From: Centropus unirufus
Lineage: Eukaryota; Chordata; Aves; Cuculiformes; Centropidae
Assembly (NCBI GenBank): GCA_013397695.1
Contig: VYZI01000322.1
Span: forward strand, 545,244-609,243
Direction of reading: 5' to 3'
DNA length: 64,000 nt
Shown here: positions 48,801 to 61,700 of the stretch, one piece after another
Layout of the letters: each line of letters starts with the position of its first letter
Position numbering within the stretch: position 1 is the stretch's first letter
The notes under the pieces: generated by a model
What the model was told of the DNA's origin: nothing
Databases searched by the model: none
What the model saw: the letters and a program-made list of their open reading frames with translations, nothing else
Program-made: the position numbers and the translations under genes

Positions 48801-51149
48801 TGGGTCATTGGAATTATTCTAGTTACACATCCAACTAACCTGATTTTGGCTGAAGCTTCTTGCTGACTCCCACTCCCTTCCCACAAGGGACGCATGTTCT
48901 GTTGCATGAAGGTACCTTCTTTATGTGGGGACCCTGCAGGGAGCAGAAAATGCTGGCAAAAGAAATATGCTAGGATGCTGAAGTGCTTCATTTGTTGCCC
49001 ATTTGCCTTTTCAGCGTGGACTCAGGCCCATCTTCAGGATGCTTGACCTGCATTCACCCTGTTTTTCACTCCTTGTTGGGCTTGCAGTATCCAGAAAGTG
49101 GTGAGATAGGGAACACAATATTCTCTCCCGATCTTGACAAATCTTTGAGCAGCCCATGTCTCTGGACTTAGTGAATGCTGTTCTTACAAGCAAGTCAGGA
49201 GACAAAAAGTCTCCACCAATACAAGGGAAGCTTTGTCTAGGGAGCTTCAATGCTGCTGCTCTGACTGCCATGGCCATCACCCTAATAGGGTCTGAAACTG
49301 CAGAAAGGTAATCACAACTGGAGGTGAAATTTTCCATCTACTACAGCCAGTCACCTTTGCCCTAGGTGCAGAATGGGTTTGTCTGTGTAAACATTAAGCA
49401 GTAGTGGGGACATACTATGCTAAAAAGTTTAGTTGCTGAAAAGCAGAGTATTGGAGTGTTTGAAACAATTCGTACATTAAGTCAAGTTCCATGAGAAAAC
49501 ATGAATGATGTCAAAACTGATAATTTTTATGTTTCTGAAATTAAATATTTGTGTTAGCAAATGCAGGTGGGTGCTGTTCACAGGGCAGAATCTGAATTGG
49601 CTGTATTCCACTTGCATGAAATTTGCGTTTGCATCAGGTACCTATCTGCAACTTGGTGTGAGTGCCCTGACTACAGGTTTGGGCAGGATGCCAGAGTGAC
49701 CTCTTTCTCCTCTTCTCTCTTGACAGTTTTCCACTATATAGTGGTAATTATGGCAGTACAGACAGTATGATTATGGTATGTAGGGCTGTCAGCTGAGAGC
49801 AGAAACAGTCCCTTCTCCAGCGCACAGGGAAACATAGTGTCATTTTGGCCTTAGATGTTGCCTTTTTTGTATATAAATCATCAATCAGCCGAGGAAGAAA
49901 GTGCTAGCCAGAAAAGCTATGTATTTTCAGGTGGTCAGACATATTGTGTTGATTTTATACAGGAAATCTGCCGCACACAAAACTGAAAATTGTTGATTTC
50001 ACCACAAATGTATTTTTTACTATCCAATGGCAAAGGCAAGTTGATGCTGAACTGGCCCAGTAAGCAATTACCAAAAACCTCTAAACATACATTAAGAAAA
50101 AAACCCCCAAACATAGGGTACATCTGACTGGCTCCTATTGTTTTCTGCACACACAGTGCTGTCAGATGCTTGAGCCCAGAGACAAAATAATTCTGAGGAA
50201 AAAATAAAATAAGTCTCAAAGAACAATGTGTAACCACTGCAGTAGCCTGTGCCACCTCTCCCTCTTGGATGGGAGTTGCCTGCTGAGATGAAAATATTCT
50301 GTATATGGAGCAAAAAATCCACTGTACATCCAAGCTACACAGGCAATGTCTTTCTCTTTCATCATATTTATTTATGGATTTTCTTTACATTTGATGAATG
50401 ACTGTAAATATTAGCGCTAAATTAGTAAATTCAGCTTGCTAGTAAGAGGACTTTTGCATACTTAACAGTACTTGTTCTGAACAAAGGAAAAACATGTTCT
50501 GAATTTGAGCTATGTGGAGGTTGTGTCCCATGGAAATCATGACTTCTTTGCTCATGTGCTAGGCTGCTAGGATGACTGAAACGGCTGATTAACCTCATGT
50601 TCTATTATTACACATGTTCAAGATTTTTTGTCTTTTGCTAACTGAATATTTTTTTACTTTCTACTTCCAGCCTCAGGACTGTGTTCTTTTTTCAGTGCCA
50701 AGAATATGTGCAGTCACCATTAGAAATCTGTTCCACAGAGAGATTTTGTGATGTTGGTCAGTCTTCCCTTTAATAAAATAAATAAATACACTGAGCTTCT
50801 TCAGATATTCCAAGGCATATTTCATGGACTTCAATTTTTCTGTTCTGTTTTTGAACCCTTCAAAATTTCATTTTGAAGTGCAAACACCTGAACTTGCTAG
50901 AGTATTGCAAATCTGGTCATGTCACTGCACTCAGCGTTGACATTCTACTACATCTTCAGGGTCAAATTTTCACTTATTAAAGCTCTAGAATTGGGTTATA
51001 AACATAAACTCAGTTGGTGGTTTGCCATTAACTTGCTATTTTCCTAATGTCATGAACTTCAGCATACAGCACCTCCTCCTATATATGACCTCTCATCTTT
51101 CCTTTTAGTTTTTCTTCTTTTAAGGAAGTGGATCTTTAAATGTCACTAA

Positions 51150-51290
51150 CTTTAGCAAATGACCAAGTTCACTCTACCTAACCAATCTATCTCCTTCATT
51201 TACTGTCTTGCCAATTTTTATGTCATCTGCACAAATTCTCAGGCCTGATTTTCTGTTTACTTCTAGTTCACCAATAAAGATATTTAATGG
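51150..51290 (-). mobile_element. Possible old CR1/L3-like fragment
   Basis: The phrase tttttatgtcatctgcacaa followed by ttcaccaataaagatattta resembles the inverted CR1 block around the reverse transcriptase end, seen clearly in the 4433-6240 copy at about 4660-4730. Highly diverged, so only a suggestion. Confidence 0.35.
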
Positions 51291-53068
51291 CAAGAATCTC
51301 TACAGGAATTAAAGTGCTTGGTTGATGTTTCCCTTGTATATTATTTTTATTCTAAAGTTTGAATGTGTTTGTATTTAACACATAACATAATATAACATTT
51401 AACACATAATTATTTGTATTTATCATGGGGAAAAATGAAATTTTTGTCTGGCCCAGCCAAGCTTGTTCTCTGTTGGAGGGAAGCTGTGGTAGGGTTGTGG
51501 CTTCTATTAGACTGGCTCTTGTCAAAATAACTTAGTAAGAGACACAACCCCAGCCTCTGGCTTACTGAAGTTTCAGCCTCAAGGCATGCTCAAAACATAA
51601 CAACTTTGAGATGTTTTTTAATCTCAGCTTTTTGTTATCATAACTATTGAGACATCTTGGGTCACCTGGCTGGTTGCATCCCAAATGAGAAGAAAGCAAA
51701 ATAAGAGATTTATAGAGGAGATCCATTGCTTCTCTGTTGCGTTTTGACACTCTTAATTATTATTTGAAATCATAAGAATTTTGAGAACTTAACCAGCTGC
51801 AGTTCCAACCAGCTGCAGACCTGCACTTAGCAGTAAAACTGCAAGAATTTCTTTATCTGGCTTCTCTTCGCACTAGTGGCTGATGTGCTGACTGTGAAGC
51901 TTCAACTTACAGATCTTCCTAGGGCATCCCTTGAAGCTGTCTGCCAGGAGTTTGCAGCCAGTTTACAGCTGGCTATGAAAGCCTGAACTTTAGAGAATGA
52001 GGACAGTACTGATGTATCCCCAGAGGTTACACATCTTGTTGCTGAGACGCTGTTGCAAACCCGCTATTGTTTTTGATGGAGCAATATCAGGAGCAACAGG
52101 GACCACCAGGGAGTTGTGGGTGCCTGTGGCTTTTCTGGAATCAGGCAGGAGCATTTTCTCCTTGGAGAGCTCCAGTTGAGCAACCTTTTAGCACATCTGA
52201 GGGGGTTATGATGTGGGACATTCTGGTTTTGCAAGTTTTCCTGAGGCAATTCTTATGTGCGCTTTAAGATCTGAACAGCAGGGGAGCCGTCGATAGGTGA
52301 TGCTGTGCCCCAGGCTCATCTTGGAAAAGGAGCATATTAACCCCAGGCTGCTGCCTTGGTGCACACATGTATTAATCTAAAGCCTTCCAGCTCTTCCTCA
52401 GGGGGCATTATTTGGCCATGGCTCCAACAAAGCAAAACCAAATTGATGAAGGAAGGCTGACAAGGGAGCTGGCTGCTCTTATCACTACGTTAATGGCATA
52501 TAATCCTAAAGATCTCTCTAGCTGAAGCCAGGAACAGAGCTGCTTTTTGGCCAGGTAGGCTGGCCTAGCTCTGTAACACCTTAGAAGGGAATGTGTGTTG
52601 TTCTATAGGCAGATCCAGCTACTGCCAGTTTGAAGGGGAAAGAAGGCAGGAACTTGGAGTGCTGGAAATTTCTAAGAGGAGGAGGGTATCAGTGATAACT
52701 GTTACAAATCCAGGTGCTCTTTGAACCTGCTTGCCTGTGTGGCTCTGAGCTGTGAACCTTCCAGATGTACACAAAGGGCATAGTCATTGGCTTGTGGCAA
52801 GACAAAATGTCCATGGATAACTCCAAAGCAGTGGTAGCTACTGATAGCTGACAAATTTAGTTTGGAATGTGTTCTGTTTTTATAAGAGAAGGAATTTCCA
52901 TTGTCTCATCGAAGGACTTGCCACTTTCCCTTTGTGCCACCACTGTACAAGCATGTGAACAGGGAATTAATTAACCTCTGAATTGACAGCTTTGGGAATG
53001 CTTATCTTCGATACTCTGTGCTCATTCTTTGCTTAGCCATTTTAGGACTGCAAATGCCACCTTCGATA

Positions 53069-53093
53069 TGAAATAATATCAGATATTATTTCA
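53069..53093. repeat. Perfect 12-base-arm inverted repeat
   Basis: tgaaataatatc (53069-53080), one base, then gatattatttca (53082-53093). Outside it tgcca (53055-53059) and tggca (53096-53100) add a further short stem. Confidence 0.9.
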
Positions 53094-54189
53094 AATGGCA
53101 CTGGTTTCTAGCTTATATAATAAAAACAGCTGAACTCTGAATTTCTAGAGAGTTCAGGTGTGGAGCTGGACAGGGGATTTTTAGTGGACTAAAAAAGAGG
53201 CTTCACTGATAATACTTCATTCAGTAGTGGGAAGCTCATAGTTTGCTTTTTAAAATAATGTATTTTAGAATAAATGACATTTAATTATACAAAGAGGGTG
53301 TCACCATCCCTTCCCTCTCTCCCCCCAATGAAAATAAAATCAACGTTACGATAGCTAAAATTTTCCTTTCAAGATAAAACAACTTGTCACAGTTGTAGTT
53401 CTCAGTGGAAAGCTGACAAGCAGTCAAAACCTTGACTTGTTTCTGTATGTTTCACTCTATGTGCAGTCCTAGCAACTACTGAGGAATAACACTTAACATA
53501 TTTCTGAAATGATAGTGCTAACTACGATATCCTGTCTAATTTCCTTTCTGTGCCCGTGTTTCCCCCTCATAAAGATTGGAGGAATACTGCATGGCAACCA
53601 GTGAGCTGTCCTATCATTCATTATTGTTATTTACTGTTAAATACCCTTTATGCTATACATTTTATGGCACTGGATGTTATTTATTAACATATGCAACTTC
53701 AAACCATGATTCATAGGAAGTTACTATCACTAATATCTGAAGGTGGTTCTAAAATGGTGTGTTGAGCACGATTTCTAGTCATGCAATTTTGAAGAGATAG
53801 CTGAATAAAACCAAGCAGTAATTCATATAATTTTCATCAGCGGACGCTTGTCCTTTCCCTATTTTTTTAAATGAGAAACAAACCCATAATTGCTTTATAA
53901 CATGTTTTTTTTCTTGCTATTCAATCCATGTTCACAAAAAAAAGGCTTTGCAAAGCTTTGTATAATTTTGAATGAAACTTCAGTTGTTCAGCTAAGTATC
54001 CCTTGGATGAGATTTACATGACTGTAAGTTCATAATTTAAAAATTGTGTGTAGTAAAAATACTGGTGTAGCTTTTCTTTATTTTTTTTTTGACAAACAGC
54101 TGTGTATGCATCCTTTTACAATATCCTTTTCAGTCTCCAGCTCAATTTGTATATAGGCACCTGCTGCTGATTCCGTTTCCTTTACGTTT

Positions 54190-54594
54190 GAAGCAATGTG
54201 TTTGTTTTCCCCCTAACAGACCTCTTTCATCATCTTTGTGGCCCTTCGTGGGATTTCCATCTATAGGCCTGTGAAGAGAGGAAGGATCACCTCCCTTGAT
54301 CTCCTAACAATGCTGTGCCTAATGAAGCCCACCATACTGTTGGCTGCCTTTTCTACAAGGCCATATTGCTGATTCATGTTCACTGTGTCCACCCGGATCC
54401 CCAGACTGTACTGATGTTGGAAGTTATCTTCCCCAGGCATAGGACCTACCATTTCCCTTTGTAGGACTGCCTAGCGTTCCAGTCAGCCCACTGAAGTCCT
54501 TCTGAATGGTGTTACAATTCTCTGGCACATCAACCACTCCACCCAGTTCAAACCTGCTGCGAGTCCACTCTATCCCATCATCAAGACAGTTAAA
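54190..54594 (-). mobile_element. CR1 LINE, antisense, left half of interrupted copy
   Basis: Reads as inverted CR1 3' region: catcatctttgtggcccttc, ggatcacctcccttgatctc, cattgttggctgcc-like and gacctaccatttccctttg blocks. It stops abruptly at gttaaa (54589-54594), and the next part of the CR1 order resumes at 55191. A sense CR1 is inserted between. Confidence 0.85.
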
Positions 54595-55190
54595 GATTGA
54601 GAGCAGCCCAGCAGAGAAGGTCTTGAGGTTGCTGGTTGATGAGAAGCTCAACATGAGTCAGAAATGTGTGCTCACAGCCTGGAAGCCCAACCACATCCTG
54701 GGCTGCATCAAAATAATTGTGGCCAGCAGTTTGAGGGAGGTGATTCTTCCCCTCTACTCCGCTCTTGTGAGAGCCCACCTAGGGTACTGTGCTCAGTTAT
54801 GGAATCCACAACATAAGAAGAATATGAAACTGTTGGACTGTGTCCAGAGGAGGGCCACAATGGTGATCCAAGGGCCGGAGCACCTCTGCTATGAGGACAG
54901 GCTGAGAGAGCTGGAGTTGTTCAGGACGAGGGACTTTAAAATAAAAGGGGAAAGATTTAGACTAGACATGAGGAAGTAATCTTTCATGATGAAGGTGGTG
55001 AGACACTGCCCCACATCGCCCAGGGAAGCTGTAGGTGCCCCCTCCCTGGAAGTGTTCAAGGCCAGGTTGGATGGAGCCTTGAGCAGCCTGGTCTACTGGG
55101 ATGTGTCCCCATCCAAGGGGAACAATAGGAACAAGATGATCTTTAATGTCTTTTCCAACCCAGATCATTCTTCGATTATACAATTCTACA
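54595..55190 (+). mobile_element. CR1 LINE 3' part, sense, nested in an antisense CR1
   Basis: An open stretch up to 54979 contains the end of CR1 ORF2: LLVDEKLNMSQKC, HILGCIKIIV, EVILPLYSALVRAHLGYC and VQRRATMVIQG. It is followed by the CR1 3' region (ccctccctggaagtgttcaa, ggttggatggagccttgagc) and a decayed CR1 3' terminus, cattcttcgattatacaatt, ending near 55190. An internal deletion joins ELFRTRD to the 3' region. It is younger than the copy it interrupts. Confidence 0.9.
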
Positions 55191-55560
55191 TTAAACAATA
55201 CTGTCCCCAGTATCAGCTTTGGGGCACACCACAGGTCACTGCCCTCCAGCTGGACTTCATGTTGTGAATCACCACCTTTACCCTGACAGTTCAGCCAAAT
55301 CTCAGTCTGTCTCTCACACTTATCTAGTCCATACTTCATCAAATTGTCAATGAGGACGTTACAGAAGACAGAAGCAAAAGCCCTACTAAAGCTGAGACAG
55401 TCAGCAGGCAGGCATTCAGGTAGCTGAATTCAAAACACTTATTTCCTTGGGTGGTGGTAGACCAGCAGGCTTTGACTGGGGCAGTTAAAGATGTGCTCAC
55501 AAAAATCTCTCTTATGACTCTGCCCACAGTTTCAACTTCTCATTTTACATTTACAAAAGA
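55191..55560 (-). mobile_element. CR1 LINE, antisense, right half of interrupted copy
   Basis: Continues the antisense element: ttaaacaatactgtccccag, accacaggtcactgccctcc, tgacagttcagccaaatctc, catcaaattgtcaatgagga, in the same order as the antisense copy at 4433-6240 (compare 4731-4890). The distal limit is approximate. Confidence 0.85.
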
Positions 55561-58500
55561 GTAACAGAGCAAAACGTTATTTGCAGCTGCAATGGAGAAA
55601 AGAAAGCCAGACTGTCTTGCACTGAGTGGTATCTGAGGATGAAAACTATTGGGTTTACTCTTTAATAAGGTTTTTCTTTTTTAAATTCTCATGTGCTGCT
55701 ATTATAGCAGGCAAACCTTGCTGAGGATTGTGATACAGCACCTCCCCTCGACCAGCTCTTCCCATTTCTTCAGCATCAATGGTTCTTGTAAAGTATAAAT
55801 AGCTCTTTCATGATGCTACAAAAATCCAACAATAATAAAGAGCTGTGGAAAGCAAAATCTCTCTGCCTGCACCATGAAAGTGGAGGAAGGGAGAGGGAAA
55901 GGAAATTGCCTGCTATCAGGCTTTTGATGTGTTTGCCTTTTCAAGTGGTTAGTATAGATCTTTCTGCACACTCCGGAGTTGCATAACAACATCTTCATTG
56001 CTCACCCGTCTTCTGAAGCTTCACTTATAGAACAGAATGGAAAGGAGAAAGAGTCACTGATAAATTTCTGGGGGAGAAAAATCAGGCCTTTGTAAGTGGC
56101 TTAGAGAGATCTTCCAGCCAACAAAGTTAGTATTTGAAGAGTGCATAAGGTTATCTACAGTAATAACTCAAAACAGGGCTGTAAGACTTTGGCACACATT
56201 CTTCTCACTATAACGATGCTTGATCGTGCTCTGTGATGAAAACTCCCTACTTAGTGGGGGTACCAGGTCTGAAGGCCCTGGTGATGAGCTGTGGGGCAGA
56301 AGTAAACTGTGGGTTAGAATTTTTGTCTTCTTTTTCCAGACTCCGTTATTCGTGATGGTTTATGAAGATTGAGGTCTTCTGAAGTGCTGAAGGTATTTAT
56401 AGACAATAACCATTGAAAGGCTCCGGTGAAATTTTGAGCACTTGATATTTGAATCAATAATGAGCCTGAGATGCCATAAGCCAAGGTAGACCAGGGTGGG
56501 ACTGTTTGTTTTTCCGTTTTGCAGCTTTTGAAGCAGCACTGCTCTGGGCTCCTCTTGGTATCTGGGCAGCATGACTCTATGAGCTGATACAGTCCTGATA
56601 AACAGATTGTGCAGATCTGTGTAGCAGGTGACACATGGAGCTGTCACCAAGTGTCCCCTGGTCCAGAAGAGGTAAAGGCTTGATCCTGCTGTCTGTACTA
56701 GCAGAAATGAACACTACTCCTGTGCAGGACCCCAGTGTTTTGATGAACCCAGGCCTCAGAGATGTACTGTGAATCTCCAGAAATGCCAGGGAGCTGCTGG
56801 GCCAGGCCAGCACTTGGGCAGAAAGAGGTCTTAAATATTTGAGGTAAAGGTTGTCCCACTGAGAACAGGGCATCACTCTCTTGACCCACAAACTAAATGC
56901 TGCAGCTCAGAGATTGCTTCAGTGACCCAGAGCAAGTCTTTCTGTGACTGCAATTAAAATAAGACTCTTTTCTCATTTTGTGGCTGATAGCATGGCTCGC
57001 TAATTGCTCTGATGCGAATGACTGGGTCAATGAGTACTAGCAGCTGGCCAAAAACAGTGGTGCAAGAAGCAGCAATCCCCTTGTGTCATGGCGGTTTGCA
57101 GTGGTGCAGACAGAATACTTATGTACATATATAGAGATGTGTGGTCTCTCATTCTTCTAACAAATGCAATCTAATTAAAAATCCTACTTGGCAAAGCCCA
57201 ACAGAAAAGACAGTACAGGGTGGGGAGCAGAGACTTGGTTTGCAGGTCTGGAGGTCTGATTTTTCCAGGGATTTGCAGAGTGACACTAGGTAAGATCCTG
57301 CAGCATTGTGCACTCCTGGTGCCCCCTGTAATTAAATCCCTGGCTCCTCATAGCAGAGGCTGCCTGTGCACAGCTCTGAACAATGAGGTTTTGATCTTGT
57401 TTGAGGTCCCTTGGCATAGCATTAATACTATTACATTAAACATATTACATGATTTACTGCCACATCACCAGGACACTTTTTAAGAAGAATGACTCTGTGA
57501 TGAAGGGAGAGCTGAGGGTGGGAAGTTAAAATTTCTAGTCTGGATTTCTGTTATAACTTCAAACTCGGCATTTATTCCTTCAACTGGAATAAAAACCTTC
57601 CTGTCTTCCACAGGTTAGCCATCAGTGAACTAAGATTTGTAGAAATTCTGTTTAAATTGCTCCATTGGCTGCCCTCCTTATTTGGTCCCTTACTGTGACA
57701 GAGATAATCCATTTAGGCTCATGTTATCATGTTCAAAAATAGGCTGCATAACAAAGGCACTATGAATTATGGTTCCTAAGCAAATGGTATTCCCCCAGGG
57801 GACTGAAGCTGAGGATGAATGGGCTACCCAGTCACAGCAGTGAAGAGAGGGGAGTTGCAGAGAGGGACCCACTTGGCAGCCCTTGGCACCTATAAGAACA
57901 GATTTCATTGTCCCTGTTCTGGGCTGGCACATACAGCTGAACTTCAAATAGTCATTGTCTCTGTCATTTTAAGATAGCATCTGTGCTAGGAGAGTGGGGA
58001 CAGCAAGTACCCACCAACTCATGAGCCCTCATACAGCCACTTGTGCTTTCCTAGTACTCCCTATTACAGCAAGCCCAGAAATATGTCTGAATAAGGGTGG
58101 TTGTTTAGCTGTGTATATATGGTAATCAAACCATGCTCAGCACGTTCACAGGTCCCCTGGTCTGCAACTCTTTACAATGTGTGCAGCTCAGCATATTCTT
58201 TTGCACAGCCCAGTGTCAGCCTTCTGCTCTGACCAGGGCTAGGCATGGCCAGGAGAGGCAGCTGGATGATGCTGCTGTAAACAGGCAGTGTGGACATGGC
58301 ATCTTCAGCTGAAGATGGAACAGTTTTGGCCTTGGTGCCAAAGAACAATTCCTTGACTTATTTTTTAATAGGTAGTGCAAGAAAGATGCTGCTAAGCTGT
58401 GCAGTACTTGCTTTTCTGCACTGATGTGGAAGGAAAATGCATTCTTTGGTGTATCTTAATTCCTGTGCAGACTGATGCCACAAACTGTAGCATACTTTCT

Positions 58501-58700
58501 TGTTCCCTTGGAAACACTGCTAGACATAGAGTGACATCCTGCCATAATCTCCCTTCACTATCTTCCATGCATGGCCTGAAATTACTTTATCAGTGTTTTA
58601 TGACGCTTGTTCTGATCAGTTTGTTAATTGGGAGATAACAGATTATCCTGTAAAGATAATCCTGTTTTGTGAAGCATTTTTCTGTTGAGAACACAAAGCT

Positions 58701-58734
58701 ATACAACAATTATTGCATACAACAATTATTGCAT
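58701..58734. repeat. 16-base exact tandem duplication
   Basis: The unit atacaacaattattgc occurs exactly twice in tandem (58701-58716 and 58717-58732), followed by two more bases of a third copy. Confidence 0.95.
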
Positions 58735-61700
58735 CTGGTGCTCCATTGACTCTACATGGAGCATCTTGAAATCTCAGGAGTTATGTGCTAGGAATTCAAG
58801 ATTCATTAAACTAGAAATAGTAATGAAAGCTTTTAACTTAATATGTTGGCGAGAAGAGAGACTCTCCTCCATACAAAGTATAAATATGCCTGAAACCCCC
58901 GATAAGAGTTCCAGATCTACTAGGCAGCTCAGCCAACTCTTGTTTTCTGTTTCCTTCTTCTCTTCGCTTTTCTTGTATCCTTTTCTCTATGCGAGAGACC
59001 CTAACCTCACAATATACTCTTCTTTAGAGCTTGGTGCTTTGGGTTTCAACCCCTGCAGGCAGAGGAGGAAACAAAATGGGTGATGCCACGTCTGGAACAG
59101 GGACTCAGTGCACAGCAAGCGGGGAGTTTTGAGACAGGACATCACCTTTACAGTTTAGGTGCTTCAGGGACAGGTAACAGCTGGCTGCAGAACCTCCTCT
59201 GGACTGATGCTCTAGTTATAGACTGGGCGCCACTCAATTCCCACTCTAGATGCTGAGATCTTTCTTGAATTCAGTTGCATGAGCTGAGATCTTTTTAACC
59301 AACTGAGATTTGTTTAATCTCTTCTTGTTACCTTTCCTGCTCAGTGTGCTGTTGTCCTTTCCAAACCAGTCAGGCCAAATGCTAGATTCCTCAGACGGTC
59401 AGTACATGAAACCTGAAAGAATAAAGGACCTGACCCCTGAAAAAAAACACAGCTTTGAATTTCTTTAAAATAAGATGTTCTCCATTGTTCTTAAGTTTTA
59501 TTTCCCCACCTGAAAATACAGAATGATACAAGTTCATGCATCATACAATGACATGGAAATCTGTGTTTTGATGCTCATTTCTTGTCAAGATCTTGGAAGA
59601 CTAATTCTGTGAGAAAAGCCTTACAGTTTGAGATAGAGGAATTTTGCTAGCAAAGTGGATGTATAATTTGTCCAGAGATGATCTATGATCTGCTCAAAGA
59701 TACACAATGGCTTGAAATCCTACATAAATACATCTTACTCCTAAAGAAAGCCTCTATTTGATCCCTTTATCCTATTAGTATGATCTGAAGGTATTTGGAC
59801 TCCATATGATCCCTCCATTGACACTGTCTTAATGTGGAGGCCAGAACTCAAAATACAGATGTGTAATTTGATTTCTCATAGCTAAATCTGAGTATTTGTG
59901 AATTGATGTCATTGCATGATGATTAAATCTTAGCTGGCAATGGTTTCTTGGAACAGCAATTCATCCTACTTTGACATTTCCGTGGCTGCAACAATAAAAT
60001 ATGCCTTTCCATATTCATACTCATAGCTAAGGAGCCCATTGCTCAGTTCATTCAAAGTTGTTCCAGTGTGGAGGCTGGCATCCTTGCAGAAACACAGGGA
60101 GATTTCACATCCTTATGGGCCTTTATCCAATTAAAAAAAAATACAGAGAAATGTTATATTTATTGTTAGTGTGCTAACAATAGCGTAGATAGGTTACCGA
60201 TGATCCTCAAAGTGTGCAACTGCAAAATCACATATTAAACATGATTAGATTAATTTCATTGTATATTTAAGGTCATGGAGAATAGTAAATGAACTCGTGC
60301 TGATGTTGCCATGAACACTCAACATACAAAGACTAGTTTTGAGGGTTCCCAAAATGAAGAGTCGTGTTTCAGGAATGTAATAAATCAATAAACATCAGGT
60401 TTATAAACCTGCTTTTTCCTGTGATGGATAGCAAAAGGTGCTTTAAATGTCAGCCCAAAACTGGTATGCAATGAACATGTCCTCTTCTAATCTAGTGAGA
60501 TAAACCCATCACAGCATGGGACGATTCAGGCTCCAGGGAGCTTAATTGTACTTTGCATCTGGATGTTGGCAAGGAGAGCAGTGCATACCTTTGTTCTGTG
60601 TTTTCTTGCCTAATCTCTGCACTACACAGCCAACTCTCTTCTCCCTGTTTCTGCTTGTCTCTCTAGGGAACACAAAGAAGCAATTCCAAAGACTTTGAAG
60701 AAGACAAGGTTGTCTCAAGGTACAGTGTGGATTTAGCTGTTGTGCCTAAAACCTTACCTTTTTCATACAGATAAGGATACACTGCTACCTTGTGGAAGAC
60801 CCAACATCTTTAATTGGCTTTTTCTCTTTTTTTTTTTTTCTTTCTATCCTGGATTCTGGACACTTTGGACTTGGTTGGTGTTTTTTGGTTTGATTTGGTT
60901 TTTGCATCTGCCCTCTGTGCATCTCAGAGCATTTTCTCATTTTCCTGTTTGCAGAAGAGCTTTGTGATCCAGTTAAAGCCTAGCACTTCGAGAGGAATCA
61001 AGGTATCATATGTATTTAAACTAAATATGTAGCCAAAAATAATTTACCCTTTAATGCCTGTGAACACCACAAAATGTCCCTGGCTCAGCTGGCTGGCCTT
61101 AGTTGATCTGAGCACAAGTTCTTTGCAACAATTCATCAGAAGATGCTAATGCATGCCTTAGACCAAAGGCTCTCCTACTGGGAAAAAAAATTAACTTGGA
61201 TTTAAGTCCAAATGTAGCTCATAGTATATAGGCATACGCAATCACAAGGGCTAACAAGGCATCAGCCGAACTAGACAACTGTGAAGAAATATTCCTGTCC
61301 TAGGCAGATGGAAAATGCTACAGAAGAAAGGCCAAGAGGTTTTGGAAAACCATTAAGCACCAAGCAATAGGTGCTGTCATTTATTAATAAGTGTAGCCTC
61401 TGACAATACTTAATTTTCACAGCATCAGTTTGCTATTATCTGATTTGAACGCAAATTGCTTAGGTCTTTGGCAGAATTGACTATGCAATTAAGAACTGAT
61501 GGAGAAAACTAAAGCAATTGGGAAATTACAGGGGGTATGAGCTTAAGGTCTGAAATGTGTTTTCAAAGACCCCTTCACTTCAACCTACTCAAACATGGGA
61601 AAAGTCTAACTTGGCAAACCAGAGGGCTTGCTTTTCTGGGGGAACAGGCATGGCTTGGGTTTAGATGCAATGGAACATAATATAATCAAACCAAGACTGT

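Larger units (their letters stand above)
45561..54189. other. Intergenic region downstream of ADAMTS12
   Basis: No protein-coding gene was recognised on either strand. Contents noted: a 20-base tandem duplication at 45817-45855, an exon-like segment with a stop and poly(A) signal at 50671-50777, a weak old CR1-like patch near 51150-51290 and a perfect 12-base-arm hairpin at 53069-53093. Open frames of 100 to 132 codons (45908-46216 +, 47535-47909 -, 49935-50333 -) have no recognisable family or splice context. Confidence 0.65.

Noticed and set aside
54506..54979. A 157-codon + strand open frame that could be called a hypothetical protein gene.
   Set aside because: From about 54600 it is the ORF2 end of the nested CR1, and its first 30 codons come from the antisense CR1 read in the wrong direction.
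56314..56891. Four overlapping - strand frames of 63 to 106 codons.
   Set aside because: No recognisable family, no splice context, and they overlap one another in different frames; likely chance.
58685..59083. A 132-codon + strand frame.
   Set aside because: Low-complexity Ser/Phe-rich middle, no family resemblance; overlaps the weak LTR-like segment, which explains it no worse.
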